A program made the position numbers and the translations under genes. This document shows positions 31,283 to 42,497 of a DNA stretch of 64,000 nt, one piece after another; position 1 is the first letter of the stretch; each line of letters opens with the position of its first letter. The stretch covers positions 93,311-157,310 of the forward strand of contig NZ_LFLS01000010.1 in assembly GCF_001189915.1 (NCBI RefSeq). The letters run 5' to 3'. Under the pieces are notes generated by a model, which was not told the origin of the DNA, searched no databases, and worked only from the letters and a program-made list of their open reading frames with translations. The DNA is from Herbaspirillum autotrophicum (GTDB taxonomy: Bacteria; Pseudomonadota; Gammaproteobacteria; Burkholderiales; Burkholderiaceae_D).

Positions 31283-31303
31283 AAAGACGATCCGGTCGTC
31301 TTT
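31283..31303. other. Hairpin in the smc-zipA gap
   Basis: AAAGACGA (31283-31290) pairs with TCGTCTTT (31296-31303) across a 5-nt loop. The only T residues belong to the stem, so it is a weak terminator at best. The remaining gap between 31154 and 31436 shows no ORF I would call. Confidence 0.3.
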
Positions 31304-31436
31304 CAGTTAGGCACCATCAGCATCTTTTTGTTATCAAGCCAGAACGAATAGACACCTTGTATGACAAGGCGTTCAGGGTAGTGTTCCGCATAAAAGTTGT
31401 CAAGCCAACCTGCACCGGGGCTCACGGTCCGCGGCC

Positions 31437-34400
31437 TCAGGCAGCTTGCTCCTCGGCAGTCAGATTGACGGCCGATTCCATATCCACGGCGACGATGCGG
31501 GACACGCCCTGCTCCTGCATCGTCACACCGATCAGTTGATTTGCCATTTCCATTGCAATTTTGTTATGCGAAATGAACAGGAACTGGGTATGCACCGACA
31601 TCCGTTTGACCATGTTGCAGAAGCGTTCGGTATTGGCATCATCCAGCGGTGCGTCCACTTCGTCGAGCAGACAGAACGGTGCCGGGTTGAGCTGGAACAT
31701 CGAAAACACCAGCGCGGTTGCCGTCAATGCCTTTTCACCACCTGATAACAAATGGATGGTGGCGTTCTTCTTGCCCGGCGGTTGCGCCATGACTTGCACG
31801 CCGGAATCGAGAATTTCGTCGCCGGTCATGATCAGCTTGGCCTGGCCGCCACCGAACAGAATCGGGAACAGTTCGGCAAAATGGGTATTCACCTTGTCGA
31901 AGGTATCTTGCAGCAAACCGCGGGTTTCGATATCGATCTTGTGGATCGCATCTTCCAGCGTATTCATGGCTTCGGTCAGATCGGCATGTTGCGAGTCGAG
32001 GAAATTCTTGCGCTCGGACGCCGTAGCCAGTTCGTCGAGTGCGGCCAGATTGACCGCGCCCAGTGCCGCAATAGCATTGGTCAGACGCGTCACTTCCCCT
32101 TGCAGATACGAGGGCCGCATCTCGCTGGTCAGCTTCTCTGACAAGGCCGCTTCATCGGCCTGCGTATCAGCCAGCGCTTGCGTGAACTGCTCCTGATTCA
32201 GGCGCGCCGCCTGCTCCTTGAGCTGCAATTCGGTAATCCGGTCGCGCTGCGGTTGCAGGCTGCGCTCGGATTGCATGCGGTTTTCTTCGTGCTGACGCAA
32301 TTGCTGCGACAACTGATCCAGTTCGTGACGCGCATCGGCCAGCGCGCGTTCCTGCTCGCTGCGCTTGTCCAGCAAGGATTGCAAACCGGCCTGGGCGGCC
32401 TGATCGTCCAGGCTCTCCAGTTCCAGGCTGCCTTGTTCCATGCTGGCAAACAATTGCGCCGCCTGCTCCAGCGCGGTGGCGATGCTGCGCTTGAGTTCCT
32501 CGATCTTGTTGCGTTGCGACTTTTCGGCAAACTCGGATTCCTGCGCCGCCCGCTCCAGCTCGCGCAATTTCTGGCGCGCGTCGTTGAGTTGCTGTTCCTT
32601 GCCGAGATAGTCGGTCTGGCCGTTTTCATGCGATTCCTGCAATTCGGCCAGTTCGATATCGAGCTGTTCGAACTTGGCTTCGGATTCGGCCTTGATGTGC
32701 TGCTGCTCCACTTCCTGCGCTTCGATTTCGGCGAGGTCGGCGACAATTTGCGTACTGCGCTGATTGAAGCGCTCCTGCACTTCCGACAACTTCATGACTT
32801 CGATCTGCAAGCTGTGGACAGCCTGAGTCAAGCCGTTGACACGCTGACGCAATTCCTGCAGGCGCTGGGTAGCGCCGGTCAGCGCTGCCTCGGCGCGCAC
32901 GGCACGCGACTTGGCCTCATCGGCCAGCATCGACTGCACGCGTTGCTGCTTGGTGATGTTTTCGATTTCCTGCTGGCGCGCCAGCATGCCGTCCTGCTCC
33001 GAATCGGACGCATAGAAACGCACGCTGGATTGACTGACCACATGACCCTGACGCGTGACAAAGCAAGCGCCGGCCGGCAATTTGCTGCGGTCAGCAAAAG
33101 CGCTGGCGGTATCGTCTGCCAGGAATACATTGTGCAGCCAGTCTTGCAGCAAGGCGCGCAAACCCGGATCGTTCAGTTGCAACAGATTGATGAAGGGCTT
33201 GAGGCCCGCTGGCGGCGGCGCTGCCGGTGCCGCCGCCGGATTCGGCGCAAACAATGCCAGCTTGGCCGGTGGTGCGTCATTGAAGAAGGCTTTGGCCCAA
33301 TCCAGATTGGACACTTCCAGCGCCGACATGCGTTCGCGCAAGACCGACTCCAGCGCGGTTTCCCAACCTTGCTCGATATGCAGCTTTTGCCACAAGCGCG
33401 GCAGCTTGGCCAGTTCGTGCTTTTCCAACCAAGGTTGTACCTTGCCCTGACTCTGGACACTTTCCTGCAATTGCTTGAGCGCCGTCAATCGCGCTTCCAG
33501 CTGGCCGTTGGCAGTGCTTTCCTTGTTCACCAGTTCTTGCGCCGCGCGCCGCTCTTCTTCCAGCCGCGGCAATTGCTCTTGCGCCTCTTCCAGCTGCATG
33601 CCGGACTCTTCCAGCGTGGCTTGCTTTTCTTCCAGTTGCAGTTTCAGATTATTCAGATGCACATCGTCGGGCATGTTGAGCCCGCTCTTTTCCTGCATCA
33701 GGCGTTCGCGTCGCGTGGTCAGGCCGTTCAGGATATTCGAGGCATTGCGCTGGTGCGCCGACTCCAGCTCGATCTGCTGCTGGATCTGCATGATCTTGCC
33801 GCGCGATTCCGTGGTCTTGAGTTGCGCTTCGCGCCAGGCTTGCTCCAGCGTTGGCAAACTGTCGTTGCAATCCTGCACCGACTGTTGCGCCTGCTCGACC
33901 CGCATGCCCTGCTCTTCCAGATGAATCTCGGCTTCAGCCAGATCGTCCTGATGCTGCGTGCCCTGACGCTGCCACTGATCGCGCTGCACGGTCAGTGAGT
34001 TCAGTTGCGTTTGCAGACGGGTGCGCGATTCGATCACGAATTTGATTTGCGCTTCCAGACTGCCGATTTCGGAATTGGTCTGGTACAGATGACCTTGCGC
34101 CTGATGCAAGCGGTCACCGGCAGCGTAATGCGATTGCCGCATGTGCTCCAGCTCGGTTTCCACATGGCGCAGCTTGGCGGTCTGCTCTTCCAGATCGGTC
34201 TGGGCTTTTTCGATTTCGCGGAAGAATTTTTCCTGCTCGGCCTTGGCTTCGTTCTTGCGCAGCAACCACAGCAGTTTTTGCTTTTCTTCCTGATCGCCTT
34301 GCAAATCGTGGAAGCGCTTGGCGACTGCCGCTTGCGCTTCCAGCTTTTCCAGATTGGCGTTCAGTTCACGCAGAATGTCTTCTACCCGGGTCAGATTTTC

Positions 34401-34964
34401 GCGCGTGTCGTGCAGACGATTTTCGGTTTCGCGGCGACGTTCCTTGTACTTCGAGACACCGGCAGCTTCTTCCAGAAAAATCCGCAATTCTTCCGGGCGC
34501 GCTTCAATGATGCGCGAAATCATGCCCTGACCGATGATGGCGTAAGCACGCGGGCCAAGACCGGTACCCAGGAAAATATCCTGAATGTCGCGCCGGCGGA
34601 CCGATTGATTATTGATGTAATAGGTAGACGTGCCGTCACGCGTGAGCGTGCGCTTGACGGCGATTTCCGCATACTGGCTCCATTGGCCGGCAGCTTTGCC
34701 GTCGCCATTGTCGAATACCAGTTCCACCGATGAGCGGCCGGCCGGTTTGCGATTGGTGGAGCCGTTGAAAATCACGTCCTGCATTGACTCGCCGCGCAGT
34801 TCGGATGCTTTCGATTCACCCAGCACCCAGCGCACGGCATCGATAATATTGGACTTGCCGCAACCATTCGGTCCGACCACGCCCACCAGTTGTCCCGGCA
34901 CCTGAAAATTCGTTGGATCGACGAAAGACTTGAATCCTGACAATTTTATGGAAGTTAAGCGCAC
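31437..34964 (-). CDS. smc: Chromosome segregation protein SMC
   Basis: SMC is the ATP-driven condensin subunit that organises chromosomes. The 1175-residue protein has Walker A GPNGCGKSNI at residues 31-40, two long coiled coils around a central hinge (near residues 520-680), the signature LLSGGEKALTATAL and Walker B PFCLLDEVDAPLDD near the C-terminus. The start codon is GTG at 34964, which gives the family N-terminus MRLTSIKLSGFKSF. It is first in the smc-zipA-ligA-galU direction. Confidence 0.98.
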   Translation of the reverse strand: MRLTSIKLSGFKSFVDPTNFQVPGQLVGVVGPNGCGKSNIIDAVRWVLGESKASELRGESMQDVIFNGSTNRKPAGRSSVELVFDNGDGKAAGQWSQYAEIAVKRTLTRDGTSTYYINNQSVRRRDIQDIFLGTGLGPRAYAIIGQGMISRIIEARPEELRIFLEEAAGVSKYKERRRETENRLHDTRENLTRVEDILRELNANLEKLEAQAAVAKRFHDLQGDQEEKQKLLWLLRKNEAKAEQEKFFREIEKAQTDLEEQTAKLRHVETELEHMRQSHYAAGDRLHQAQGHLYQTNSEIGSLEAQIKFVIESRTRLQTQLNSLTVQRDQWQRQGTQHQDDLAEAEIHLEEQGMRVEQAQQSVQDCNDSLPTLEQAWREAQLKTTESRGKIMQIQQQIELESAHQRNASNILNGLTTRRERLMQEKSGLNMPDDVHLNNLKLQLEEKQATLEESGMQLEEAQEQLPRLEEERRAAQELVNKESTANGQLEARLTALKQLQESVQSQGKVQPWLEKHELAKLPRLWQKLHIEQGWETALESVLRERMSALEVSNLDWAKAFFNDAPPAKLALFAPNPAAAPAAPPPAGLKPFINLLQLNDPGLRALLQDWLHNVFLADDTASAFADRSKLPAGACFVTRQGHVVSQSSVRFYASDSEQDGMLARQQEIENITKQQRVQSMLADEAKSRAVRAEAALTGATQRLQELRQRVNGLTQAVHSLQIEVMKLSEVQERFNQRSTQIVADLAEIEAQEVEQQHIKAESEAKFEQLDIELAELQESHENGQTDYLGKEQQLNDARQKLRELERAAQESEFAEKSQRNKIEELKRSIATALEQAAQLFASMEQGSLELESLDDQAAQAGLQSLLDKRSEQERALADARHELDQLSQQLRQHEENRMQSERSLQPQRDRITELQLKEQAARLNQEQFTQALADTQADEAALSEKLTSEMRPSYLQGEVTRLTNAIAALGAVNLAALDELATASERKNFLDSQHADLTEAMNTLEDAIHKIDIETRGLLQDTFDKVNTHFAELFPILFGGGQAKLIMTGDEILDSGVQVMAQPPGKKNATIHLLSGGEKALTATALVFSMFQLNPAPFCLLDEVDAPLDDANTERFCNMVKRMSVHTQFLFISHNKIAMEMANQLIGVTMQEQGVSRIVAVDMESAVNLTAEEQAA

Positions 34965-35392
34965 GTTATCGACTATTCAACAGAGTTTGAAATATGAACA
35001 TATACCCCTCGCAGACCGGCCTGCCGGCAGCGCAAGGAGTTTGGCGAATCCGCCCCGGCGGCATCAGCCAGCAGCGGCGCGAAAGCAAAAAGCACTGTGC
35101 GGCTGCCTGACACCACCACAACGCCAATTGACGTCTTGACAATGGATGTGCACAGCAGCGGCCAGACAGTATGACACGCCGCATTATACTGGTTGTCGCC
35201 GCATCATCACCCCTATCTGCACTGCCCGGAATGCAACATTTTGCGAGTGCGGCCCGCCGCGGGTCACGTTTTCAACTTGCCGGGCAAAAAATCAACGATA
35301 CTTAAAAAAACCAAAACGAAAAATAAAAATTACCCAAAAGAAATTGTATTGGATCCATGCCATCTTCATGCCGATTCTGAGGGGAATTCATC
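34965..35392. other. Divergent intergenic region between smc and the LivK-like gene
   Basis: This 428-nt gap must hold two promoters. A strongly A-rich tract at about 35297-35345 precedes the binding-protein gene and could be an UP element or bent DNA. I found no clear -35/-10 pair and no ORF with a family-like sequence. Confidence 0.35.
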
Positions 35393-36550
35393 ATGATGCA
35401 GCACGTATTTCATACCAGCATTCCTGCTGTGCTGTTCGCGGCAGCGCTATTGAGCTGGCATCCGGCAGCCGCGCCTGACAACACGAAACACACGGCACTC
35501 ATCGGATTTGCCGGCGGCCTGGGGGCCAAGACCCAAACCAATTTGAGTTTCAGCGCGCGCGATGGTGCGCAACTGGCCGTCGATGACGCCAATCGCCGCA
35601 ATATTCAGATCGCCGGCAAGCCCGTTACCTTCAAACTGATGGTGGTCGACGATCAATCTGACGTCAACTTTGCGCGTATCACCGCCAATTCATTCGTTTC
35701 CATGGGCGTAACAGGCGTCATCGGCCACAACTCCACTGATACCAGCGTGGCCACCGCCAAGATATACAGCGACGCCGGGATAGCCGAAATCACACCGACC
35801 TCGACCGGCCGCACATTCACGCAAAGCGGCTACAAAAACGTGTTCCAGTTGCTGGGACACAGCGATATCACGGCGGCCCATCTGGGCGACATCGCAATGG
35901 ATATCCTGAAAAGCAAGCGCTTTGCGGTCATTGATAATGGCAGCGTACTTGGGACCGGTCTGGCCGATGGCTTTACGCAGCGCCTGCAACGGAACGGCGG
36001 CACTGTCGTGATCAGAGAATCGGTCAACAACAAGACCTCGGATTTCAATGACGCCATGGGCCGGGTAAAAGCGACCAGTCCGGATGCCATCTTCTTTTCC
36101 GGCGTCGGCCCGCAAGCCGCCGCATTCACTCAAAGCTTCCAGCGCATGGGCGCATTTGCCAAGTTGCTGTTGACCGGTGGCGGGGTCAATCTGGAATTTC
36201 CCAAAGCCGGCAACTACCCTGAGGGGACCTATGTGCTGCTGCATGGCACGCCGGTCGAGAGCCGGCCAGGTTACGCCGATTTCGAAAAAAGATTCAAGCA
36301 GAAATTCGATACCGCCATCAGTGCTTACGCCATGTTTTCTTATGATGCGGTCGGCATGCTGATCGAAGCGCTGAAAAGAGCCAATTCACTCAACCCCAAA
36401 GCCGCCATCGACGAGTTGCACGTGATGCGTTACACAGGCATTTCCGGTCCGGTCTCGTTTGCCGCCGACGGCAGCCAGAACAATCCGCCGTATACCTTGT
36501 ACCGGATTTCGCAAGGCATGTGGCGGCCGGTCAAGCTATTTAACAATTGA
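35393..36550 (+). CDS. LivK-like periplasmic binding protein
   Basis: This 385-residue protein resembles branched-chain amino acid or amide ABC binding proteins (peripla_BP_6 fold). A signal peptide (residues 1-27) is followed by KHTALIGFAGGLGAKTQ, the ligand-loop region VTGVIGHNSTDTS with ATAKIYSDAGIAEITPTSTGR, and YAMFSYDAVGMLIEAL. It has GAGGGG 8 nt before the first ATG. No permease or ATPase genes are nearby, so it either serves a transporter elsewhere or is a sensory ligand-binding protein. It converges on a chemoreceptor gene 44 nt away. The ligand is unknown. Confidence 0.88.
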   Translation: MMQHVFHTSIPAVLFAAALLSWHPAAAPDNTKHTALIGFAGGLGAKTQTNLSFSARDGAQLAVDDANRRNIQIAGKPVTFKLMVVDDQSDVNFARITANSFVSMGVTGVIGHNSTDTSVATAKIYSDAGIAEITPTSTGRTFTQSGYKNVFQLLGHSDITAAHLGDIAMDILKSKRFAVIDNGSVLGTGLADGFTQRLQRNGGTVVIRESVNNKTSDFNDAMGRVKATSPDAIFFSGVGPQAAAFTQSFQRMGAFAKLLLTGGGVNLEFPKAGNYPEGTYVLLHGTPVESRPGYADFEKRFKQKFDTAISAYAMFSYDAVGMLIEALKRANSLNPKAAIDELHVMRYTGISGPVSFAADGSQNNPPYTLYRISQGMWRPVKLFNN

Positions 36551-36594
36551 AGCCGGCGCTGCAGCACTGCGCAAGAGCCGGCCGCCAGGCAATG

Positions 36595-38364
36595 TCAAAA
36601 GGTTTCCCAGTCGCCATCGTCAGAATGATTGGCCGGGGGTGTCGCCGGCCGCGCCGGTTTTGCCGGCGCCGTCGTTGCGCCGGTCACTGCGCTGTTCCGC
36701 ACCACCGCAGCAGCCGGCTGCTTGCGCTCGGCACGCGCCATCGGCTGCGGTGGCTGCCGCACAGGGTTGACGCCCGGCGCTGCCGGTCTGACCGCAGCCG
36801 GCACCGCATTCTCCTCTTCCTGCAGTCGAAACACCGCCACCGCCTGTTTCAGATTGCGCGCCTGTTCTTCCAGTGAACCCGCTGCGGCAGCGGCTTGCTC
36901 CACCAACGCCGCATTCTGCTGGGTTACCTGATCCATCTGCGCGATGGCCTGATTGACCTGTTCGATGCCGGAACTCTGTTCTTCCGAGGCGGAAGTGATT
37001 TCACCCATGATGTCAGTCATGTGCTTGACTGCCGTCACTACCTCATTCATGGTCTGTCCGGCCCGATGTACCAGCTCGGAACCGTTACCCACCCGCTCGA
37101 CCGAATCTTCAATCAGCGTCTTGATTTCTTTGGCCGCTTGCGCGCTGCGTTGCGCCAGACTGCGCACTTCCGAAGCCACCACAGCAAAGCCGCGCCCCTG
37201 CTCACCGGCGCGCGCGGCCTCGACGGCGGCATTCAACGCCAGAATATTGGTCTGAAAGGCAATGCCGTCGATCACGCTGATGATGTCGGCGATCTTGCGT
37301 GAGCTGTCGGTAATGCCTTGCATGGTATTTACTACCTGCCCGACCACTGCACCGCCGCGTACCGCGACATCCGACGCATTGCGCGCCAATTGGCCAGCCT
37401 GACGGGCGTTATCGGCATTCTGCTGCACCGTGGATGTGAGCTGCTCCATGCTGGAGGCGGTTTCTTCCAGCGAAGCCGCTTGCTGCTCGGTGCGCGACGA
37501 CAGATCCAGATTGCCGGCAGCGATCTCGCTGGCGCCGACATCTATCGCATCAGTGCTGCTGCGGATGCCGCCGATGACGCCCGCCAGATGTTCGCGCATG
37601 TTGCGCATTTCGTGCAGCAGACTGCGGCTGTCGCCCGGCCGGGTGACGATGGTGCCGCTCAGATCACCGGCAGCGATGCGCGCCACCACCGATACCGCAT
37701 ATGCCGGTTCACCGCCCAGACTGCGCGTGATATTGCGGATGATCACCAGCATCATTGCCGAGACCACGGCGCCGACCACAAACAGCAGCGCCAGCAACTT
37801 CATCAGCGTGGCCTGAAAATCTGCCTCGACATCGTTGAGAAAGATGCCGGACACCAGAATCCAGTCCCACGGCTGGTAATGCACGACATAACTGAGTTTG
37901 GAAGCGCGTTTGCTGTCATCCTGGCCAGGCAAACGCCCCATGTATTCAACGAATCCGCGTTGCTGTTGCCTGGCCACGCGCACCATATCCAGATAATAGA
38001 GCTTGCCGTCGCTATCCTTGCGATCGGAAACATTCTTGCCGACCAGACCTTTGCTGGTCGGATGCATCAGCACCACCGGCTTGGAATCGACTACAAAAAT
38101 GTAATTGGCATCGTCATAACGCATGGCCGCGATCCGTTCCAATGCGCTGCGCCGGGCATCCTGCACACTCAGCTTGCCGCTGGAGACGTCCGCCGCGTAA
38201 CTCTTGAGCAATCCTTCCGCAGCGTCCACCACGCGCCGCAGACCAGCCTTGCGTTCCTCGATCATGTTGTTGCGCGTATTGAGCGCCGACCATGTCGCCA
38301 GCACCAGCAGCCCGACCCACATCACGGCCAGCGCCCACAGCAACTTTGCTCTCAATGTTTTCAT
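36595..38364 (-). CDS. Methyl-accepting chemotaxis protein with a single-Cache-type sensor
   Basis: The 589-residue receptor has a membrane helix near residues 10-28, a periplasmic Cache domain (about 30-190, [20 protein letters not shown]), a second membrane helix, a HAMP region, and the cytoplasmic signalling hairpin [21 protein letters not shown] Pro/Ala-rich tail ends in DWETF, close to the NWETF pentapeptide that binds CheR/CheB, so it may be a high-abundance receptor. The start at 38364 has a GGGGG Shine-Dalgarno 4 nt upstream and begins the membrane helix; an open frame continues to 38406. Confidence 0.95.
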   Translation of the reverse strand: MKTLRAKLLWALAVMWVGLLVLATWSALNTRNNMIEERKAGLRRVVDAAEGLLKSYAADVSSGKLSVQDARRSALERIAAMRYDDANYIFVVDSKPVVLMHPTSKGLVGKNVSDRKDSDGKLYYLDMVRVARQQQRGFVEYMGRLPGQDDSKRASKLSYVVHYQPWDWILVSGIFLNDVEADFQATLMKLLALLFVVGAVVSAMMLVIIRNITRSLGGEPAYAVSVVARIAAGDLSGTIVTRPGDSRSLLHEMRNMREHLAGVIGGIRSSTDAIDVGASEIAAGNLDLSSRTEQQAASLEETASSMEQLTSTVQQNADNARQAGQLARNASDVAVRGGAVVGQVVNTMQGITDSSRKIADIISVIDGIAFQTNILALNAAVEAARAGEQGRGFAVVASEVRSLAQRSAQAAKEIKTLIEDSVERVGNGSELVHRAGQTMNEVVTAVKHMTDIMGEITSASEEQSSGIEQVNQAIAQMDQVTQQNAALVEQAAAAAGSLEEQARNLKQAVAVFRLQEEENAVPAAVRPAAPGVNPVRQPPQPMARAERKQPAAAVVRNSAVTGATTAPAKPARPATPPANHSDDGDWETF

Positions 38365-38538
38365 TTCGCCCCCGGCTGCACCATCACGGAAAATGCCCCG
38401 TGGCAAGTATAGGCAAATTCAAGATACCCAAAAACCTATTTTTGTTGCGTCGCAAGGCCGCCACAACACCAGCAGGCAAGGCGGTGCCCGCACTTCGCCC
38501 GGCGCGAAGGGAAGCAAGGGAAAAACCGCCGCGGGCAG

Positions 38539-38544
38539 TATAAT
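38539..38544 (+). promoter_or_regulatory. Perfect -10 box upstream of dapC
   Basis: TATAAT at 38539-38544 places a transcript start near 38551, about 30 nt before the dapC start. The -35 region is poor (AAGGGA), so an activator or other sigma factor may be needed. Confidence 0.5.
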
Positions 38545-38580
38545 GACGCGTTCTCTCCCATCGACTCGATTTTGATTGCC

Positions 38581-39792
38581 GTGAATCCATTACTAGACAA
38601 GCTTCAACCCTATCCCTTCGAAAAGCTGAAGAGTCTTTTTTCCGGGGTCACGCCGAATCCGGCCTATCGCCCGATCAGCCTCGGCATCGGCGAACCCAAG
38701 CATCCGACGCCGGCCTTCATCCAACAAGCGCTGGCCGATAACCTGTCCGGACTGGCCAGCTATCCTCTGACCATCGGCAACGAAGCGCTGCGCGCGGCCA
38801 TCGCCGGCTGGCTGGAACGCCGTTATGCCTTGCCGAAAATCGATCCGGCGTCACAGGTATTGCCGGTCAACGGCTCCCGTGAAGCCCTGTTTGCGCTGGC
38901 GCAAACGGTAATCGACCCGACCCGCCCGGATCCGCTGGTGATGTGCCCCAACCCGTTCTATCAGATTTATGAAGGCTCGGCGTATCTGGCCGGTGCCACG
39001 CCCTACTTCGTCAATTCCGACCCGGCACGCAATTTCGCCCCCGATTACCGCAGTGTCAGCGATGAAGTGTGGTCGCGCGTGCAACTGCTGTACGTGTGTT
39101 CCCCCGGCAATCCGACCGGCGCGGTACTGGGCCTGGAAGACTGGAAAGAATTGTTTGCCTTGTCGGATCGCCATGGTTTTGTGATCGCCTCCGACGAATG
39201 CTATTCCGAAATCTACTTCAAGCAGGAAGCGCCGCTCGGCGGTCTGGAAGCGGCGCACTTGCTGGGTCGCAGCGACTTCCGCCGGCTGATTGCGTTTTCC
39301 AGCCTGTCCAAGCGCTCGAATGTTCCCGGCATGCGTTCCGGCTTTGTCGCCGGCGATGCTGCCATCCTCAAGAAATTCCTGTTGTACCGCACCTATCAGG
39401 GCGGTGCCATGAGCCCGTCGATCCAGAGCGCCTCGATTGCCGCCTGGAATGACGAGACCCACGTGCAGGAAAATCGCGCCAAATACATTACCAAGTTCGC
39501 CCAGGTTACCCCGTTGCTGCAGGAAGTACTGGATGTCGCGCTGCCGGACGCCAGTTTCTATTTGTGGGCCAAAGTCGATAAATTGAGCGCGATCAGCGAT
39601 ACCGAATATGCCAGGCGCCTGTATGCCGAATATAATGTCACGGTATTGCCGGGCAGCTATCTGGCACGCGACGCCCACGGCACCAATCCGGGCCAGCAGC
39701 GTATTCGCATGGCATTGGTCGCCGAAGTCGACGAATGCCTGGAAGCCGCACAACGCATTGTCGCCTTCACCCGCACACTGGCCGCCGGCTGA
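38581..39792 (+). CDS. dapC: N-succinyldiaminopimelate aminotransferase DapC
   Basis: DapC transfers an amino group from glutamate in the succinylase route to diaminopimelate and lysine. The roughly 403-residue PLP enzyme (fold type I) has NGSREALFALAQT, MCPNPFYQIYEG, SPGNPTGAVL, the Asp of ASDECYSE and the PLP lysine in SSLSKRSNVPGMRSGF. The GTG at 38581 gives MNPLLDKLQPYPF; a TTG at 38572 is also in frame. It leads dapD, an ArsC-like gene and dapE, which strongly supports DapC over other aminotransferases. Confidence 0.93.
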   Translation: MNPLLDKLQPYPFEKLKSLFSGVTPNPAYRPISLGIGEPKHPTPAFIQQALADNLSGLASYPLTIGNEALRAAIAGWLERRYALPKIDPASQVLPVNGSREALFALAQTVIDPTRPDPLVMCPNPFYQIYEGSAYLAGATPYFVNSDPARNFAPDYRSVSDEVWSRVQLLYVCSPGNPTGAVLGLEDWKELFALSDRHGFVIASDECYSEIYFKQEAPLGGLEAAHLLGRSDFRRLIAFSSLSKRSNVPGMRSGFVAGDAAILKKFLLYRTYQGGAMSPSIQSASIAAWNDETHVQENRAKYITKFAQVTPLLQEVLDVALPDASFYLWAKVDKLSAISDTEYARRLYAEYNVTVLPGSYLARDAHGTNPGQQRIRMALVAEVDECLEAAQRIVAFTRTLAAG

Positions 39793-39873
39793 CGCCGGGC
39801 CGCACGCAACAGCGCGGTCCACGGTTAAACACGCAACACCTTTTTTATTTTTTCAACTTAACGCAAACACAAG

Positions 39874-40710
39874 ATGACCCAATCCATTCAGCAAATTATC
39901 GACCAGGCATGGGAAGACCGCGCCAGCCTGTCCTCCAAGTCTGCTCCGGCCGACATCCGCAATGCTGTCGCTGAAGTGATCGCCGGCCTCAACGCAGGCA
40001 CCCTGCGCGTGGCCGACCGCCAAAGCGTGGGTCAGTGGCAAGTCAATCAATGGGTGAAAAAGGCAATCCTGTTGTCGTTCCGCCTGGAAGACAACGCCCT
40101 GATTTCGAGCGGTGTCGCCGGCTTCCCGCAGTTCTACGACAAAGTACCGACCAAGTTTGCCAACTACACTGCGGAGGATTTCGCCCAGGGCGGCTTCCGC
40201 GTTGTGCCTCCGGCGGTCGCCCGTCACGGCTCGTTCATCGGCCGCAACGTGGTACTGATGCCTTCCTACGTCAACATCGGCGCCTACGTCGATGAAGGCA
40301 CCATGGTCGATACCTGGGCGACTGTCGGTTCGGCTGCGCAAATCGGCAAGAACGTTCACCTGTCCGGCGGCGTCGGTATCGGCGGCGTGCTGGAGCCGGT
40401 GCAGGCCGGTCCGGTCATTATCGAAGACAACTGCTTCATCGGCGCCCGTTCGGAAGTGGTCGAAGGCGTGATCATCGAAGAAAATTCGGTATTGTCGATG
40501 GGTGTGTATATCGGTCAGTCGACCAAGATCTATGATCGCGAAACCGGCGAAGTGTATTACGGTCGCGTGCCAGCCGGTTCGGTGGTGGTGCCGGGCAGCC
40601 TGCCGTCGAAAGATGGCAAGTACAGCCTGTACGCCGCGATCATCGTCAAGAAGGTCGATGCCCAGACCCGTTCCAAGACATCGATCAACGAACTGCTGCG
40701 CGAAGCCTGA
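39874..40710 (+). CDS. dapD: Tetrahydrodipicolinate N-succinyltransferase
   Basis: DapD adds succinyl from succinyl-CoA to tetrahydrodipicolinate. The 278-residue protein has the N-terminal helical domain ([15 protein letters not shown]) and the hexapeptide beta helix with [39 protein letters not shown] and [11 protein letters not shown]. Length matches the family. It sits 81 nt after dapC. Confidence 0.98.
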   Translation: MTQSIQQIIDQAWEDRASLSSKSAPADIRNAVAEVIAGLNAGTLRVADRQSVGQWQVNQWVKKAILLSFRLEDNALISSGVAGFPQFYDKVPTKFANYTAEDFAQGGFRVVPPAVARHGSFIGRNVVLMPSYVNIGAYVDEGTMVDTWATVGSAAQIGKNVHLSGGVGIGGVLEPVQAGPVIIEDNCFIGARSEVVEGVIIEENSVLSMGVYIGQSTKIYDRETGEVYYGRVPAGSVVVPGSLPSKDGKYSLYAAIIVKKVDAQTRSKTSINELLREA

Positions 40711-40819
40711 TCACCGGCAACGCAGTATTGCGGGACGCCACTGCCAGCGTCCCGTGCTACACCGCAATACCTGGCCGCCATCGTGCGGCCGCGTTTCAAC
40801 CACTGCCAACGCGGAACCC

Positions 40820-41179
40820 ATGAGCAAGTCCATCACTCTTTACGGCATCCCCAATTGCGACACGGTCAAGAAGGCCCGCACCTGGCTCGATGACCACGAT
40901 ATTGCCTACACCTTTCACGACTTCAAGAAAGCCGGACTGGATGCAACGCTGGTGCAAGGCTGGCTCAAGGATGTCCCGCGCGATGTGCTGGTCAATCGCA
41001 AGGGCACTACCTGGCGCGGCCTGAGCGACGAGCGCAAGGCCAGCATCAGCGATGATGCCAGTGCCACGGCGCTCATGGTGGAATTGCCTTCCATCATCAA
41101 ACGGCCGGTACTGGCCGATGGCAAGCAGACGCAGGTCGGATTTTCCGACGCCCTTTATCAACAGATTTTCAAAGAATAA
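40820..41179 (+). CDS. ArsC/Spx-family protein (YffB-like)
   Basis: This 119-residue thioredoxin-fold protein has the N-terminal motif TLYGIPNCDTVKKARTWL, with a single Cys, and the C-terminal IKRPVLADG typical of ArsC-family reductases. In Escherichia coli the homologue yffB sits directly upstream of dapE, and the same order is seen here with a 6-nt gap to dapE. A longer frame runs upstream into dapD but the ATG at 40820 gives the family start. It is unlikely to be an arsenate reductase for resistance; the role is unknown. Confidence 0.9.
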   Translation: MSKSITLYGIPNCDTVKKARTWLDDHDIAYTFHDFKKAGLDATLVQGWLKDVPRDVLVNRKGTTWRGLSDERKASISDDASATALMVELPSIIKRPVLADGKQTQVGFSDALYQQIFKE

Positions 41180-42313
<1,134 letters not shown>

Positions 42314-42497
42314 CACTTCCGGCTCAGGTCCCCGGCAGGCGCTGCACCCCGTGCACCGTCTGCCGTTTCATTCCTGAGCCGACCGAATCATGGCTGAGTC
42401 TGCATGCATCACAGCCGGCCCACATTGCATCAGGCGCGCTTCAGGTTCTGCAGCGCGCAGGAGTTCACAACCCATGTACAGACCGAGAATATCGATC

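Noticed and set aside
32178..33998. Long open frame antisense to smc
   Set aside because: It is a Leu/Gln/Phe-rich mirror of the SMC coiled coil, with no start signal.
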